Source: HGM11525 sp045649145 (GTDB taxonomy: Bacteria; Bacillota; Clostridia; UBA1381). From it: DNA of 8,213 bases. The translations under genes and the position numbers were made by a program. The notes beneath the pieces are model-generated. The model did not search any database. It had not been told where the DNA came from and saw nothing but the letters and a program-made list of their open reading frames with translations. Positions 1 to 4,832 of the stretch are shown one piece after another; positions within the stretch are counted from its first letter, which is position 1; each line of letters starts with the position of its first letter. The DNA lies in NCBI GenBank assembly GCA_045649145.1, contig JAZRPK010000004.1, forward strand, positions 1 to 8,213, written 5' to 3'.

Positions 1-969
1 GGGACGGAGTCTGCCGATAGAAACAGCCATTCCGCCCTCCATCATTCTGTCAAGCTTTGACTGAGGACGATTATCCTCCTCAAAGTAATTGAGGAACTGC
101 TTGGGAGCGTGGGGGAGGTTAAGAGCCTGCGGCTCGCCTGCGAACTCTGCCCATGCCTTTTTGATTTCGTCAATTTCGGGCTTTTTGTCAAAGCTTACGA
201 ACACTGCTGCCAAATGACCGTTGGAAACAGGAACTCTCAGGCACTGTGTTGTAATCTTCGGCTCTGTTGCGTCAACAATCTTGTCACCCTCGATTTTGCC
301 CCAGATTTTGAGCGGTTCAACCTCGGATTTTTCCTCCTCGCCGCCAATATAGGGTATCATATTATCAACCATTTCGGGCCAGGTCTCGAATGTTTTACCT
401 GCACCGGATATTGCCTGATATGTAGTTGCAAGAACCTTTGTAATGCCGTATTTCATCAGCGGATGAAGTGCCGGCACATAGCTCTGCAAAGAGCAGTTGG
501 ACTTAACTGAAATAAAGCCTCTTTTTGTGCCCAGACGCTTTTTCTGCGCATTGATAATCTCGGCGTGGTCTGCGTTAATTTCGGGAATAATCATCGGCAC
601 GTCGGGGGTGTGGCGGTGTGCGGAGTTGTTGGAAACAACAGGGCACTCTGCCTTTGCATAAGCCTCCTCAAGAGCACGGATTTCGTCCTTTTTCATATCA
701 ACAGCGCAGAACACGAAATCAACCATAGAGGCGATTTTTTCGACATCTGCACTTGCGTCCATAACAACCATATCAGCAACTGATGCAGGGATTTCCTCGT
801 CCATTGCCCATTTGGCGCCTACTGCGTCAGTGTACTTTTTGCCTGCGCTTCTGGGTGATGCTGCTAAAACCTCGATTGTATACCAGGGGTGGTCGTGCAG
901 AAGAGTAATAAATCTCTGTCCCACCATACCTGTTGCACCTATAATACCTACCTTGTAATTCTCTTTCAT
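1..969 (-). CDS. asd: Aspartate-semialdehyde dehydrogenase, C-terminus cut by window edge
   Basis: Converts aspartyl-4-phosphate to aspartate semialdehyde with NADPH, the branch point to lysine/diaminopimelate, threonine and methionine; cytosolic. The minus strand is open for 323 codons from the ATG at 969-967 to the window edge. Visible features are the nucleotide-binding loop GATGMVGQ (residues 11-18), SNNSAHR (113-119), the catalytic cysteine in KSNCS (Cys159), YQAISGAGK (184-192) and the substrate-side RVPVSNGHLAA (245-255, Arg245 and His252). The sequence ends at MAVSIGRLRP, so I estimate that 35-40 C-terminal residues lie outside. The NNSAHR and RVPVSNGH signatures suggest the longer archaeal/fungal-like class rather than the E. 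coli class. GGAAAGG at 981-987 (11 bases upstream) and GGGAG at 973-977 (3 bases upstream) are the candidate ribosome sites. The lysine riboswitch upstream indicates repression by lysine; further lysine genes may follow outside the window. Confidence 0.96.
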   Translation of the reverse strand, partial: MKENYKVGIIGATGMVGQRFITLLHDHPWYTIEVLAASPRSAGKKYTDAVGAKWAMDEEIPASVADMVVMDASADVEKIASMVDFVFCAVDMKKDEIRALEEAYAKAECPVVSNNSAHRHTPDVPMIIPEINADHAEIINAQKKRLGTKRGFISVKSNCSLQSYVPALHPLMKYGITKVLATTYQAISGAGKTFETWPEMVDNMIPYIGGEEEKSEVEPLKIWGKIEGDKIVDATEPKITTQCLRVPVSNGHLAAVFVSFDKKPEIDEIKKAWAEFAGEPQALNLPHAPKQFLNYFEEDNRPQSKLDRMMEGGMAVSIGRLRP

Positions 970-994
970 TTTCTCCCAATCCTTTCCGGTATTC

Positions 995-1026
995 ATAATA
1001 AAAGACAATAGCATATGCTATTGCCC
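995..1026 (-). terminator. Riboswitch-controlled intrinsic terminator (attenuator) before asd
   Basis: On the minus strand the palindrome CAATAGCATATGCTATTG (1023-1006), extended by G-U and G-C pairs to about 1003, forms a hairpin with an AUAU loop. It is followed by a U-rich run, UCUUUUAUU, about 30 bases before the asd ribosome site. It lies just downstream of the lysine aptamer, where the expression platform should be. Its 5' arm can alternatively pair with the 3' strand of aptamer helix P1. Confidence 0.85.
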
Positions 1027-1055
1027 ATAAATACACAAAAAATGTTATTTACAGC

Positions 1056-1216
1056 AGTAGCACTCCATCTTTCGATGACAGTCGCAATGCTGTTCGCATT
1101 ACGCCCAGCTTTGACAGCGTTCGGCAGGCTGTCTAACTTCGGCGGTCTTTCCTTTCGCTGCTGCCGTATTCTGCCGATCAATTGCAACAGTTACTGATAA
1201 ACACCGCGCCTCTACT
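1056..1216 (-). ncRNA. Lysine riboswitch (L box) aptamer in the asd leader
   Basis: Read on the minus strand, this stretch carries the conserved landmarks of the lysine aptamer: AGAGGCGC at 1213-1206, CAGUAAC at 1196-1190, GCCGAAGU at 1143-1136 and UGGAGUGCUACU at 1067-1056. The closing helix P1 is AGUAG (1216-1212) paired with CUACU (1060-1056). Arrangement and length (about 160 nt) match the Bacillus subtilis lysC element, whose ends read AUAGAGGUGCG and UGGAGGGCUAUC (known family fact, from memory). Lysine binding should stabilise P1 and favour the downstream terminator, switching asd off. A 60-residue plus-strand open frame and a 64-residue minus-strand frame across this element are not genes. 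Confidence 0.95.
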
Positions 1217-1229
1217 TCTATACTATGCA

Positions 1230-1258
1230 ATGATATCATCCTTTTATAATTATGTCAA
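1230..1258 (-). promoter_or_regulatory. Promoter of asd and its riboswitch leader
   Basis: On the minus strand a perfect -35 TTGACA (1258-1253) is separated by 17 bases from -10 TATCAT (1235-1230). A TG at 1238-1237 makes it an extended -10. Transcription would start near 1223-1226, a few bases before the aptamer, giving a leader of about 255 nt. Confidence 0.85.
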
Positions 1259-1286
1259 GCGATTTTTTTGATTTTTACATATTTTA

Positions 1287-1315
1287 TTGTAATTTCTCTG
1301 CAAATGTGTTATTAT
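1287..1315 (+). promoter_or_regulatory. Promoter of tyrA
   Basis: TTGTAA (1287-1292), a 17-base spacer and TATTAT (1310-1315), with TG at 1307-1308 forming an extended -10, lie about 35 bases before the tyrA start. TATACT at 1315-1320 is an alternative -10 but has no good -35. The promoter is divergent from the asd promoter, with the two -35 boxes about 30 bases apart. Confidence 0.65.
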
Positions 1316-1349
1316 ATACTAAACAATTAAGTTAGAGAGGCGATGTAGA

Positions 1350-2198
1350 ATGGTAATTACGGTAGTAGGCCTTGGACTTATAGGCGGTTCGATGGTAAGA
1401 AGACTAAGGGGTTTTATGAACGCTCAGGTCTACGGCATAGATATTGATGCCGAAACACTGCGACTTGCAGAAAATGACGGCGTGATTGATAAGGGCTTTA
1501 CAGATGGCAGCGAGATAGTGCCAAAATCCGATTTGATTGTGCTGTGCCTGTATCCCGAACGCAATGTGGAGTTTGTGAAAAAGAATGCACATTTGCTTAA
1601 AAAAGGCTGTGTCCTTACCGATGTGTCGGGCGTAAAGGGCTATGTTTTAGACGGGATAAAAGGCTATCTCCCTGACGGTGTCGAGTTTATAGGCGGACAC
1701 CCGATGGCAGGACGGGAAACGGGCGGTTACAAAAGCTCGACGGATACACTCTTTGATGGTGCGAGCTATCTTATAACACCATCTAAGGAAAATTCGGCAA
1801 GGGCGGTTTCTATTGTGCGTAATATGGCAGATTATATTGGCTGTCGCCACGTGGTAACAACCTCGCCAGAAGAACACGACGCTATGATTGCTTACACAAG
1901 TCAGCTGATGCACGTTGTTGCGGTTGCACTTTGCGATAATCCGCTTCTGGAGCGGTCTGCGTCCTTTTCGGCGGGAAGCTTGAGGGATTGTACCAGAGTT
2001 GCACTTATAAATGCAGATATGTGGAGCGAGCTCTTTTTGGAAAACAAAAAGGCTCTTTGCGACAGAATTGACGAGTTCAAAGAGAGTCTTGACCAAATAA
2101 AAAAAGCCACAGAGGCGGATGACAGAGAGGGACTTAAGAATATACTTTTAAGGGCAAGCGAACGTAAACAAAAATGGCTTAACGAAACGGTTAAATAA
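1350..2198 (+). CDS. tyrA: Prephenate dehydrogenase
   Basis: Oxidatively decarboxylates prephenate to 4-hydroxyphenylpyruvate in tyrosine synthesis, cytosolic. The 282-residue protein opens directly with a Rossmann strand and GLGLIGGS (residues 7-14, GxGxxG). An acidic end of strand 2 (GIDID, Asp31/Asp33) favours NAD over NADP. TDVSGVK (90-96) and the diagnostic HPMAG (117-121) follow, then EEHDAMIAYTSQLMHVVA (174-191, His176 and His188) and SLRDCTRVALINADMW (210-225) of the helical prephenate domain. There is no chorismate mutase domain in front and no ACT domain behind, so feedback control by tyrosine through ACT is not expected. The ribosome site AGAGAGG (1334-1340) lies 9 bases before the ATG. 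The LOG-family gene follows after 64 bases with no clear terminator between, so partial co-transcription is possible. Confidence 0.96.
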   Translation: MVITVVGLGLIGGSMVRRLRGFMNAQVYGIDIDAETLRLAENDGVIDKGFTDGSEIVPKSDLIVLCLYPERNVEFVKKNAHLLKKGCVLTDVSGVKGYVLDGIKGYLPDGVEFIGGHPMAGRETGGYKSSTDTLFDGASYLITPSKENSARAVSIVRNMADYIGCRHVVTTSPEEHDAMIAYTSQLMHVVAVALCDNPLLERSASFSAGSLRDCTRVALINADMWSELFLENKKALCDRIDEFKESLDQIKKATEADDREGLKNILLRASERKQKWLNETVK

Positions 2199-2225
2199 TC
2201 GGAATACTGTATGCTGATTAGTGCA

Positions 2226-2231
2226 TATAAT
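2226..2231 (+). promoter_or_regulatory. Possible -10 element ahead of the LOG-family gene
   Basis: A perfect TATAAT stands 31 bases before the ATG at 2263, in the gap after tyrA. No recognisable -35 lies 16-18 bases upstream, and the TG at 2222-2223 is one base too far for a standard extended -10. The gene could instead depend on read-through from tyrA. Confidence 0.4.
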
Positions 2232-2245
2232 ATAGCTATCATTCA

Positions 2246-2252
2246 GGAAAGG
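2246..2252 (+). promoter_or_regulatory. Ribosome binding site deciding the LOG-family gene start
   Basis: GGAAAGG lies 10 bases before the ATG at 2263. An in-frame TTG at 2254 is only one base away from it, too close to be served, so translation should begin at 2263. Confidence 0.8.
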
Positions 2253-2262
2253 ATTGAAAAGT

Positions 2263-2859
2263 ATGAAGATTTGTGTCTTTGGTGCGTCAAGCGCACTTAT
2301 AGATGATGTATACATCAAAAGCGGTGAGCAGTTGGGCGAATTGATGGCAACTAACGGACATTCGCTGGTGTTTGGCGCGGGTTCAGAGGGCGTTATGGGT
2401 GCGGTTGTGCGTGGTGTACATAAGCACGGGGGCGAGATTGTCGGTGTTGCGCCTACATTCTTTAATGTAGACGGGATTTTGTTTGAAGAATGCACCGAGT
2501 TGATACGCACAGAAACTATGCGTGAGCGTAAGTTTATTATGGAAGAGAGTTCGGATGCTTTTATTGTCGCACCGGGCGGAATAGGCACGTTTGAGGAATT
2601 TTTTGAGGTGTTGACATTAAAACAGCTCGGCAGACACGAAAAGGCAATCGTTCTCCTCAATACTAACGGCTACTACGATAAAATGATAGAGCTTATAAAC
2701 TTTACTACAGAAAATCATTTTATGACCGACGGCTGTAGAAAGCTTGTCTATATTGCTGACACTAACGAAGAAGCGATAGAATATCTGGAAAACTATGTTC
2801 CTCAAAAGTACGACATAGTGCAGCTGCGAGGGCTAAGGAATAAGCCGGACAAAAAATAA
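2263..2859 (+). CDS. LOG-family (TIGR00730-type) nucleoside 5'-monophosphate phosphoribohydrolase
   Basis: A 198-residue Rossmann-fold protein of the LONELY GUY family. Characterised members cleave the N-glycosidic bond of cytokinin riboside or other nucleoside 5'-monophosphates, releasing the base and ribose-5-phosphate. Many bacterial members were long misnamed lysine decarboxylases. Visible are VFGASS at the first strand (residues 5-10), LVFGAGSEGVMGAV (35-48), TMRERKFIM (85-93), equivalent to the LOG TMHxRK motif, and the defining PGGIGTFEE (104-112). Together these build the phosphate and ribose site with catalytic Arg and Glu. The length is typical of the family. It is cytosolic, with no signal or membrane segment. 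The true substrate in this bacterium cannot be read from the sequence. It follows tyrA and is closed by a hairpin terminator, so it is the last gene of its unit. Confidence 0.92.
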   Translation: MKICVFGASSALIDDVYIKSGEQLGELMATNGHSLVFGAGSEGVMGAVVRGVHKHGGEIVGVAPTFFNVDGILFEECTELIRTETMRERKFIMEESSDAFIVAPGGIGTFEEFFEVLTLKQLGRHEKAIVLLNTNGYYDKMIELINFTTENHFMTDGCRKLVYIADTNEEAIEYLENYVPQKYDIVQLRGLRNKPDKK

Positions 2860-2878
2860 ATCAAATACAGCATTACAA

Positions 2879-2915
2879 ATGCCGCACATTTTATTATGTT
2901 GCGGCATATTCTTTT
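2879..2915 (+). terminator. Intrinsic terminator after the LOG-family gene
   Basis: ATGCCGCA-CAT (2879-2889) pairs with ATG-T-TGCGGCAT (2896-2907), an 11-bp stem with one bulged base (2899) and a TTTATT loop, followed by ATTCTTTT. It starts 19 bases after the stop codon at 2859. The upstream ATG at 2896 of the next reading frame lies inside the hairpin, which argues against its use as a start. Confidence 0.8.
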
Positions 2916-2919
2916 ACCA

Positions 2920-2935
2920 AAGGGTATGTACCCTT
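2920..2935 (+). repeat. Short inverted repeat ahead of the cysteine-rich gene
   Basis: AAGGGTA-TG-TACCCTT has 7-base arms around two central bases. It sits between the preceding terminator and the ribosome site of the next gene, in a 46-base stretch where no convincing promoter is visible. It could be an operator or a small leader hairpin; this is inference from position only. Confidence 0.4.
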
Positions 2936-2945
2936 ACTGTTTTGG

Positions 2946-2953
2946 AAAGGAAG
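2946..2953 (+). promoter_or_regulatory. Ribosome binding site deciding the cysteine-rich gene start
   Basis: AAAGGAAG lies 8 bases before the ATG at 2962. No such site precedes the more upstream in-frame ATG at 2896. Confidence 0.8.
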
Positions 2954-2961
2954 TAAATGCT

Positions 2962-3792
2962 ATGAGCGATATGAACTGTGGTTCAAATGAAGGCGGTTTC
3001 AAAGAGTCTGTCTGCATACATACCGACAAAATTTATGATTCTTGCAGAGACAAGGATTGTCTTGAAAATGTGAGAGTCTATCTCACAGCGGAGGGACAGT
3101 GCATTGTTGACCGTGCCATCAACGTAAAGTGCACCAAGGCTGAGATAATCTGGGTATTTTCGGATATAGAGGCTGTGCCCTTTAACAGAGGCTACTACTC
3201 TGTAGACCTGAAATACTTTTTCAAGGTTACTCTCGCTGTGTATGCAGGACTGGGAAGACCTGCACAGGTTGAGGGTCTTGCAACATTTAATAAGAGAGTA
3301 ATTCTCTTTGGCTCGGAGGGTAATGCCAAGGTATTCGAATCACGTTATAAGGAAGATGCTTTCGATGCGCAATTATGGAAAAAGACCAATATGCCGACAG
3401 CGGTTGTTGAGGTCGTAGACCCAATTACGCTTGGTGCTAAGGTGGTTGACGTTTCCAAGGACAATTGCTGCTGTGACGATGATTTTGACCTTGCAAGCGT
3501 GCCCGAGTCGGTTTGCCGTGTGTTTGACGACAGACTGATACTCGGCGGTGAGCAGAAGAGAGTGTTCGTATCATTGGGAATATTCTCGATTATCCGTTTG
3601 GAGCGTAGAGTTATGCTGCTTATTCCGGCATATGATTTCTGTGTGCCGCAAAAGGAATGTATCGGTGCAACCGACGATAATCCCTGCGACCTGTTTGACA
3701 GAATAAGCTTCCCCGTAGACGAATTTTTCCCGCCGGAAAGATGCGACTTTGAGGAATACGATAAAAAATGCGATTGCGACGAAGAATGCTAA
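2962..3792 (+). CDS. Cysteine-rich conserved clostridial protein of unknown function
   Basis: I recognise the general type from memory as a conserved hypothetical of Clostridia, but know no function. The 276-residue protein has 17 cysteines, at 6, 18, 28, 33, 47, 57, 169-171, 185, 227, 233, 242, 261, 270, 272 and 276. The N-terminal block SVCIHTDKIYDSCRDKDC (16-33) pairs cysteines in a regular spacing. A Cys-Cys-Cys followed by acidic residues (169-174) divides the protein into two halves, each with a strand-rich body (about 35-165 and 186-225). The second half begins ESVCRVFDD (182-190), echoing ESVCIHTDK (15-23), which hints at a duplicated unit. The tail is acidic and ends in CDCDEEC (270-276). 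There is no signal peptide or membrane segment. Disulfide cross-linking in a spore coat, or metal binding, would fit but is inference. The gene stands alone between hairpins. Confidence 0.85.
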   Translation: MSDMNCGSNEGGFKESVCIHTDKIYDSCRDKDCLENVRVYLTAEGQCIVDRAINVKCTKAEIIWVFSDIEAVPFNRGYYSVDLKYFFKVTLAVYAGLGRPAQVEGLATFNKRVILFGSEGNAKVFESRYKEDAFDAQLWKKTNMPTAVVEVVDPITLGAKVVDVSKDNCCCDDDFDLASVPESVCRVFDDRLILGGEQKRVFVSLGIFSIIRLERRVMLLIPAYDFCVPQKECIGATDDNPCDLFDRISFPVDEFFPPERCDFEEYDKKCDCDEEC

Positions 3793-3797
3793 AAATG

Positions 3798-3829
3798 AAG
3801 GCGGCAATTTCAAACGAAATTGCCGCCTT
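3798..3829. terminator. Strong hairpin after the cysteine-rich gene
   Basis: AAGGCGGCAATTTC (3798-3811) and GAAATTGCCGCCTT (3816-3829) are perfect 14-base arms around an AAAC loop, 5 bases after the stop codon at 3792. In the plus direction only two U close the stem and AAACTG follows, so a classic U-run is missing. In the minus direction the stem is followed by CAUUUUUAG. It may end the plus-strand gene, back up the tRNA terminator on the minus strand, or protect the 3' end. Confidence 0.7.
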
Positions 3830-3884
3830 AAACTGTCGTAGGATATAATGTGTTTTGGATATTATACAGATAATCGAAAAAAGG

Positions 3885-4030
3885 TGGTAGTGACAGCGAA
3901 CCGTCGTGAGAGCGTTTACAAACGAACAGGTGAGCGGAACGTGCCTTTTTTCGAAAAAGGAGAAGCAAGGAAGCGGGCGTATGACTTTTTTGTATAAAAA
4001 AAGTCGAAGCAGAGCGAACTTTGCTTCGAC
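3885..4030. repeat. Chain of small hairpins with GAGCG-type cores
   Basis: This stretch between the 3798-3829 hairpin and the tRNA gene is neither gene nor random-looking. Related cores recur: AGCGAAC (3895-3901), GAGCG (3910-3914), GAGCGGAAC (3932-3940), AAGCGGGCG (3971-3979) and GAGCGAAC (4012-4019). Several are flanked by short complementary arms: GAC/GTC (3892-3894, 3903-3905), AGGTG/TGCCT with wobbles (3928-3932, 3942-3946) and nine-base GTCGAAGCA/TGCTTCGAC (4003-4011, 4022-4030). Two A/T-rich inverted repeats lie between them, CCTTTTT/AAAAAGG (3944-3950, 3954-3960) and GACTTTTTT/AAAAAAGTC (3983-3991, 3997-4005). The last unit doubles as the tRNA terminator. Open frames crossing it (a 113-residue plus frame and a 95-residue minus frame) also cross the tRNA and are not genes. 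No promoter or coding sequence was found in 3831-3884. Confidence 0.5.
3996..4030 (-). terminator. Intrinsic terminator of tRNA-Ser
   Basis: On the minus strand GTCGAAGCA (4030-4022), a 10-base loop and TGCTTCGAC (4011-4003) form a perfect 9-bp stem, followed at once by seven T (4002-3996). It starts one base past the CCA end of the tRNA. This is a textbook Rho-independent terminator. Confidence 0.92.
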
Positions 4031-4031
4031 G

Positions 4032-4121
4032 TGGAGGAGAGGAAGAGATTCGAACTCTCGAACGAGTTACCCCGTTACAGCATTTCCAATGCTGCGCCTT
4101 CGACCACTCGGCCACCTCTCC
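4032..4121 (-). tRNA. tRNA-Ser, anticodon GGA
   Basis: Decodes UCC and UCU serine codons. On the minus strand the acceptor arm GGAGAGG (4121-4115) pairs fully with CCTCTCC (4042-4036). The D arm contains GCCGAGTGGTCGAAGGC. The anticodon stem CAGCA/TGCTG encloses the loop TTGGAAA, with anticodon GGA complementing 4085-4087. The long class II variable arm AACGGG-GTAA-CTCGTT, typical of serine and leucine tRNAs, and a T arm with TTCGAAT follow. CCA is encoded (4034-4032). The discriminator at 4035 reads U, whereas bacterial tRNA-Ser usually has G there. Class II form plus GGA anticodon makes serine identity secure. It has its own promoter and terminator and is monocistronic. Confidence 0.97.
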
Positions 4122-4139
4122 GTATTAAACAACTATGAC

Positions 4140-4168
4140 AGTATAACACACGCGGCAAGTTTTGTCAA
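4140..4168 (-). promoter_or_regulatory. Promoter of tRNA-Ser
   Basis: On the minus strand the consensus -35 TTGACA (4168-4163) is followed by exactly 17 bases, then -10 TATACT (4145-4140), with TG two bases upstream giving an extended -10 (TGT-TATACT). The start would fall about 12 bases before the mature 5' end of the tRNA. This is among the strongest promoters in the window, as expected for a stable RNA gene. Confidence 0.93.
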
Positions 4169-4224
4169 GCAACAAAATATTATTTTTTGCACTCTAATTT
4201 TCTTCTCAAAATTTGGTATAGTTA

Positions 4225-4253
4225 TTGAATATTTCAAAAGAATGTGATATACT
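4225..4253 (+). promoter_or_regulatory. Promoter of the yqeG-aroE-aroK operon
   Basis: TTGAAT (4225-4230), a 17-base spacer and TATACT (4248-4253), with TG at 4245-4246, form an extended -10 promoter. It is divergent from the tRNA promoter and would leave a leader of about 60 nt before the yqeG start. No further promoter was found between the five genes downstream. Confidence 0.8.
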
Positions 4254-4310
4254 TTAATATAGGTAAGTATGCGATAAATATTTTAGCGGACGATTGATTT
4301 GAAAACAAAT

Positions 4311-4315
4311 AGGAG
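4311..4315 (+). promoter_or_regulatory. Ribosome binding site deciding the TTG start of yqeG
   Basis: AGGAG, continuing as AGGAGAG, ends 7 bases before the TTG at 4323. The other in-frame candidate, TTG at 4299, lies upstream of this site and has no good site of its own. Confidence 0.8.
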
Positions 4316-4322
4316 AGAAACA

Positions 4323-4832
4323 TTGTTTAAGAAATTTTATCCCGATTATAAATTTGACAGAACAGGGGATATCCCCGACAGTTTTTTTGAGCAGAATAAT
4401 ATAAAATTTGCGGTACTTGACATCGACAATACCCTTGTGCCGTACACCTCGCCGCTTCCTGACGAGAATGCGAGAGCCTTTCTTGACAGGCTAAAAGAGC
4501 TTGGAATCAGGTATTGCTTCGTATCCAATAACAACGAAGAACGTGTACAGCTTTTTTGTGGGGAGCTTAGCACAAATGAGGAATATATTTCAAATGCACA
4601 AAAGCCTCTTGTGCGCAAAATTAAGCGTGCCATGAAGCGTATTGGTGCTGATAAGAGCAACACAGTGTTGATTGGCGATCAGGTGTTTACCGATGTGTAT
4701 GCTGCAAAAAGAGCAGGGATTTTAGCAGTTATGGTAAATCCCATTGAGGCTAAGGAAACACCATTTTTCGGGTTTAAGAGGGCAATGGAAAAGATTGTGC
4801 TTAAAAACTACAAAGCAAAGGAATGGAAGTAA
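4323..4832 (+). CDS. yqeG: YqeG-family HAD (class IIIA) phosphatase
   Basis: Small cytosolic HAD-superfamily phosphatase of the YqeG type (TIGR01668-like); the physiological substrate is not established to my knowledge. From the TTG start the protein has 169 residues, close to B. subtilis YqeG, and begins MFKKFYPDY, matching the MLKKFLPD start I recall for that family. All four HAD motifs are present: motif I DIDNT (33-37, nucleophile Asp33 and acid/base Asp35), motif II Ser68 in SNN, motif III Lys94 in AQKP, and motif IV GDQVFTD (118-124, Asp119/Asp124 for magnesium). There is no large cap domain. It heads the operon, and its TAA overlaps the aroE ATG by one base, suggesting translational coupling. 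In B. subtilis yqeG lies in a cluster with yqeH and a shikimate dehydrogenase gene; yqeH is missing here. Confidence 0.92.
   Translation: MFKKFYPDYKFDRTGDIPDSFFEQNNIKFAVLDIDNTLVPYTSPLPDENARAFLDRLKELGIRYCFVSNNNEERVQLFCGELSTNEEYISNAQKPLVRKIKRAMKRIGADKSNTVLIGDQVFTDVYAAKRAGILAVMVNPIEAKETPFFGFKRAMEKIVLKNYKAKEWK
4817..4822 (+). promoter_or_regulatory. Ribosome binding site deciding the aroE start
   Basis: AAAGGA lies 9 bases before the ATG at 4832 but directly abuts the in-frame ATG at 4823. The later ATG, sharing one base with the yqeG stop (TAATG), is therefore the better start. Confidence 0.7.

Noticed and set aside
109..510. Open frame of 133 codons, cysteine-rich, on the plus strand
   Set aside because: It is a shadow antisense to asd, whose conserved motifs on the minus strand fully explain the region.
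1015..1197. Short open frame on the plus strand
   Set aside because: It lies antisense to the lysine riboswitch; the sequence is explained by RNA structure, with no ribosome site.
1647..2096. Open frame of 149 codons on the minus strand
   Set aside because: Antisense to tyrA, with no family motifs and no ribosome site.
2148..2660. Open frame of 170 codons on the minus strand
   Set aside because: Antisense across the tyrA end and the LOG-family gene; composition is that of a reversed frame.
2896..2961. N-terminal extension of the cysteine-rich protein from the ATG at 2896
   Set aside because: That ATG lies in the stem of the preceding terminator and lacks a ribosome site, whereas the ATG at 2962 has a good one.
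3844..3849. TATAAT as a promoter on the plus strand
   Set aside because: No -35 box at suitable distance and no gene downstream on that strand before the tRNA.
3828..4115. Open frame of 95 codons on the minus strand
   Set aside because: It reads through tRNA-Ser and the terminator hairpin in the sense direction; the apparent protein is a translation of the tRNA.
3906..4247. Open frame of 113 codons on the plus strand
   Set aside because: It runs antisense through the whole tRNA-Ser gene, its terminator and promoter, and starts with GTG without a ribosome site.
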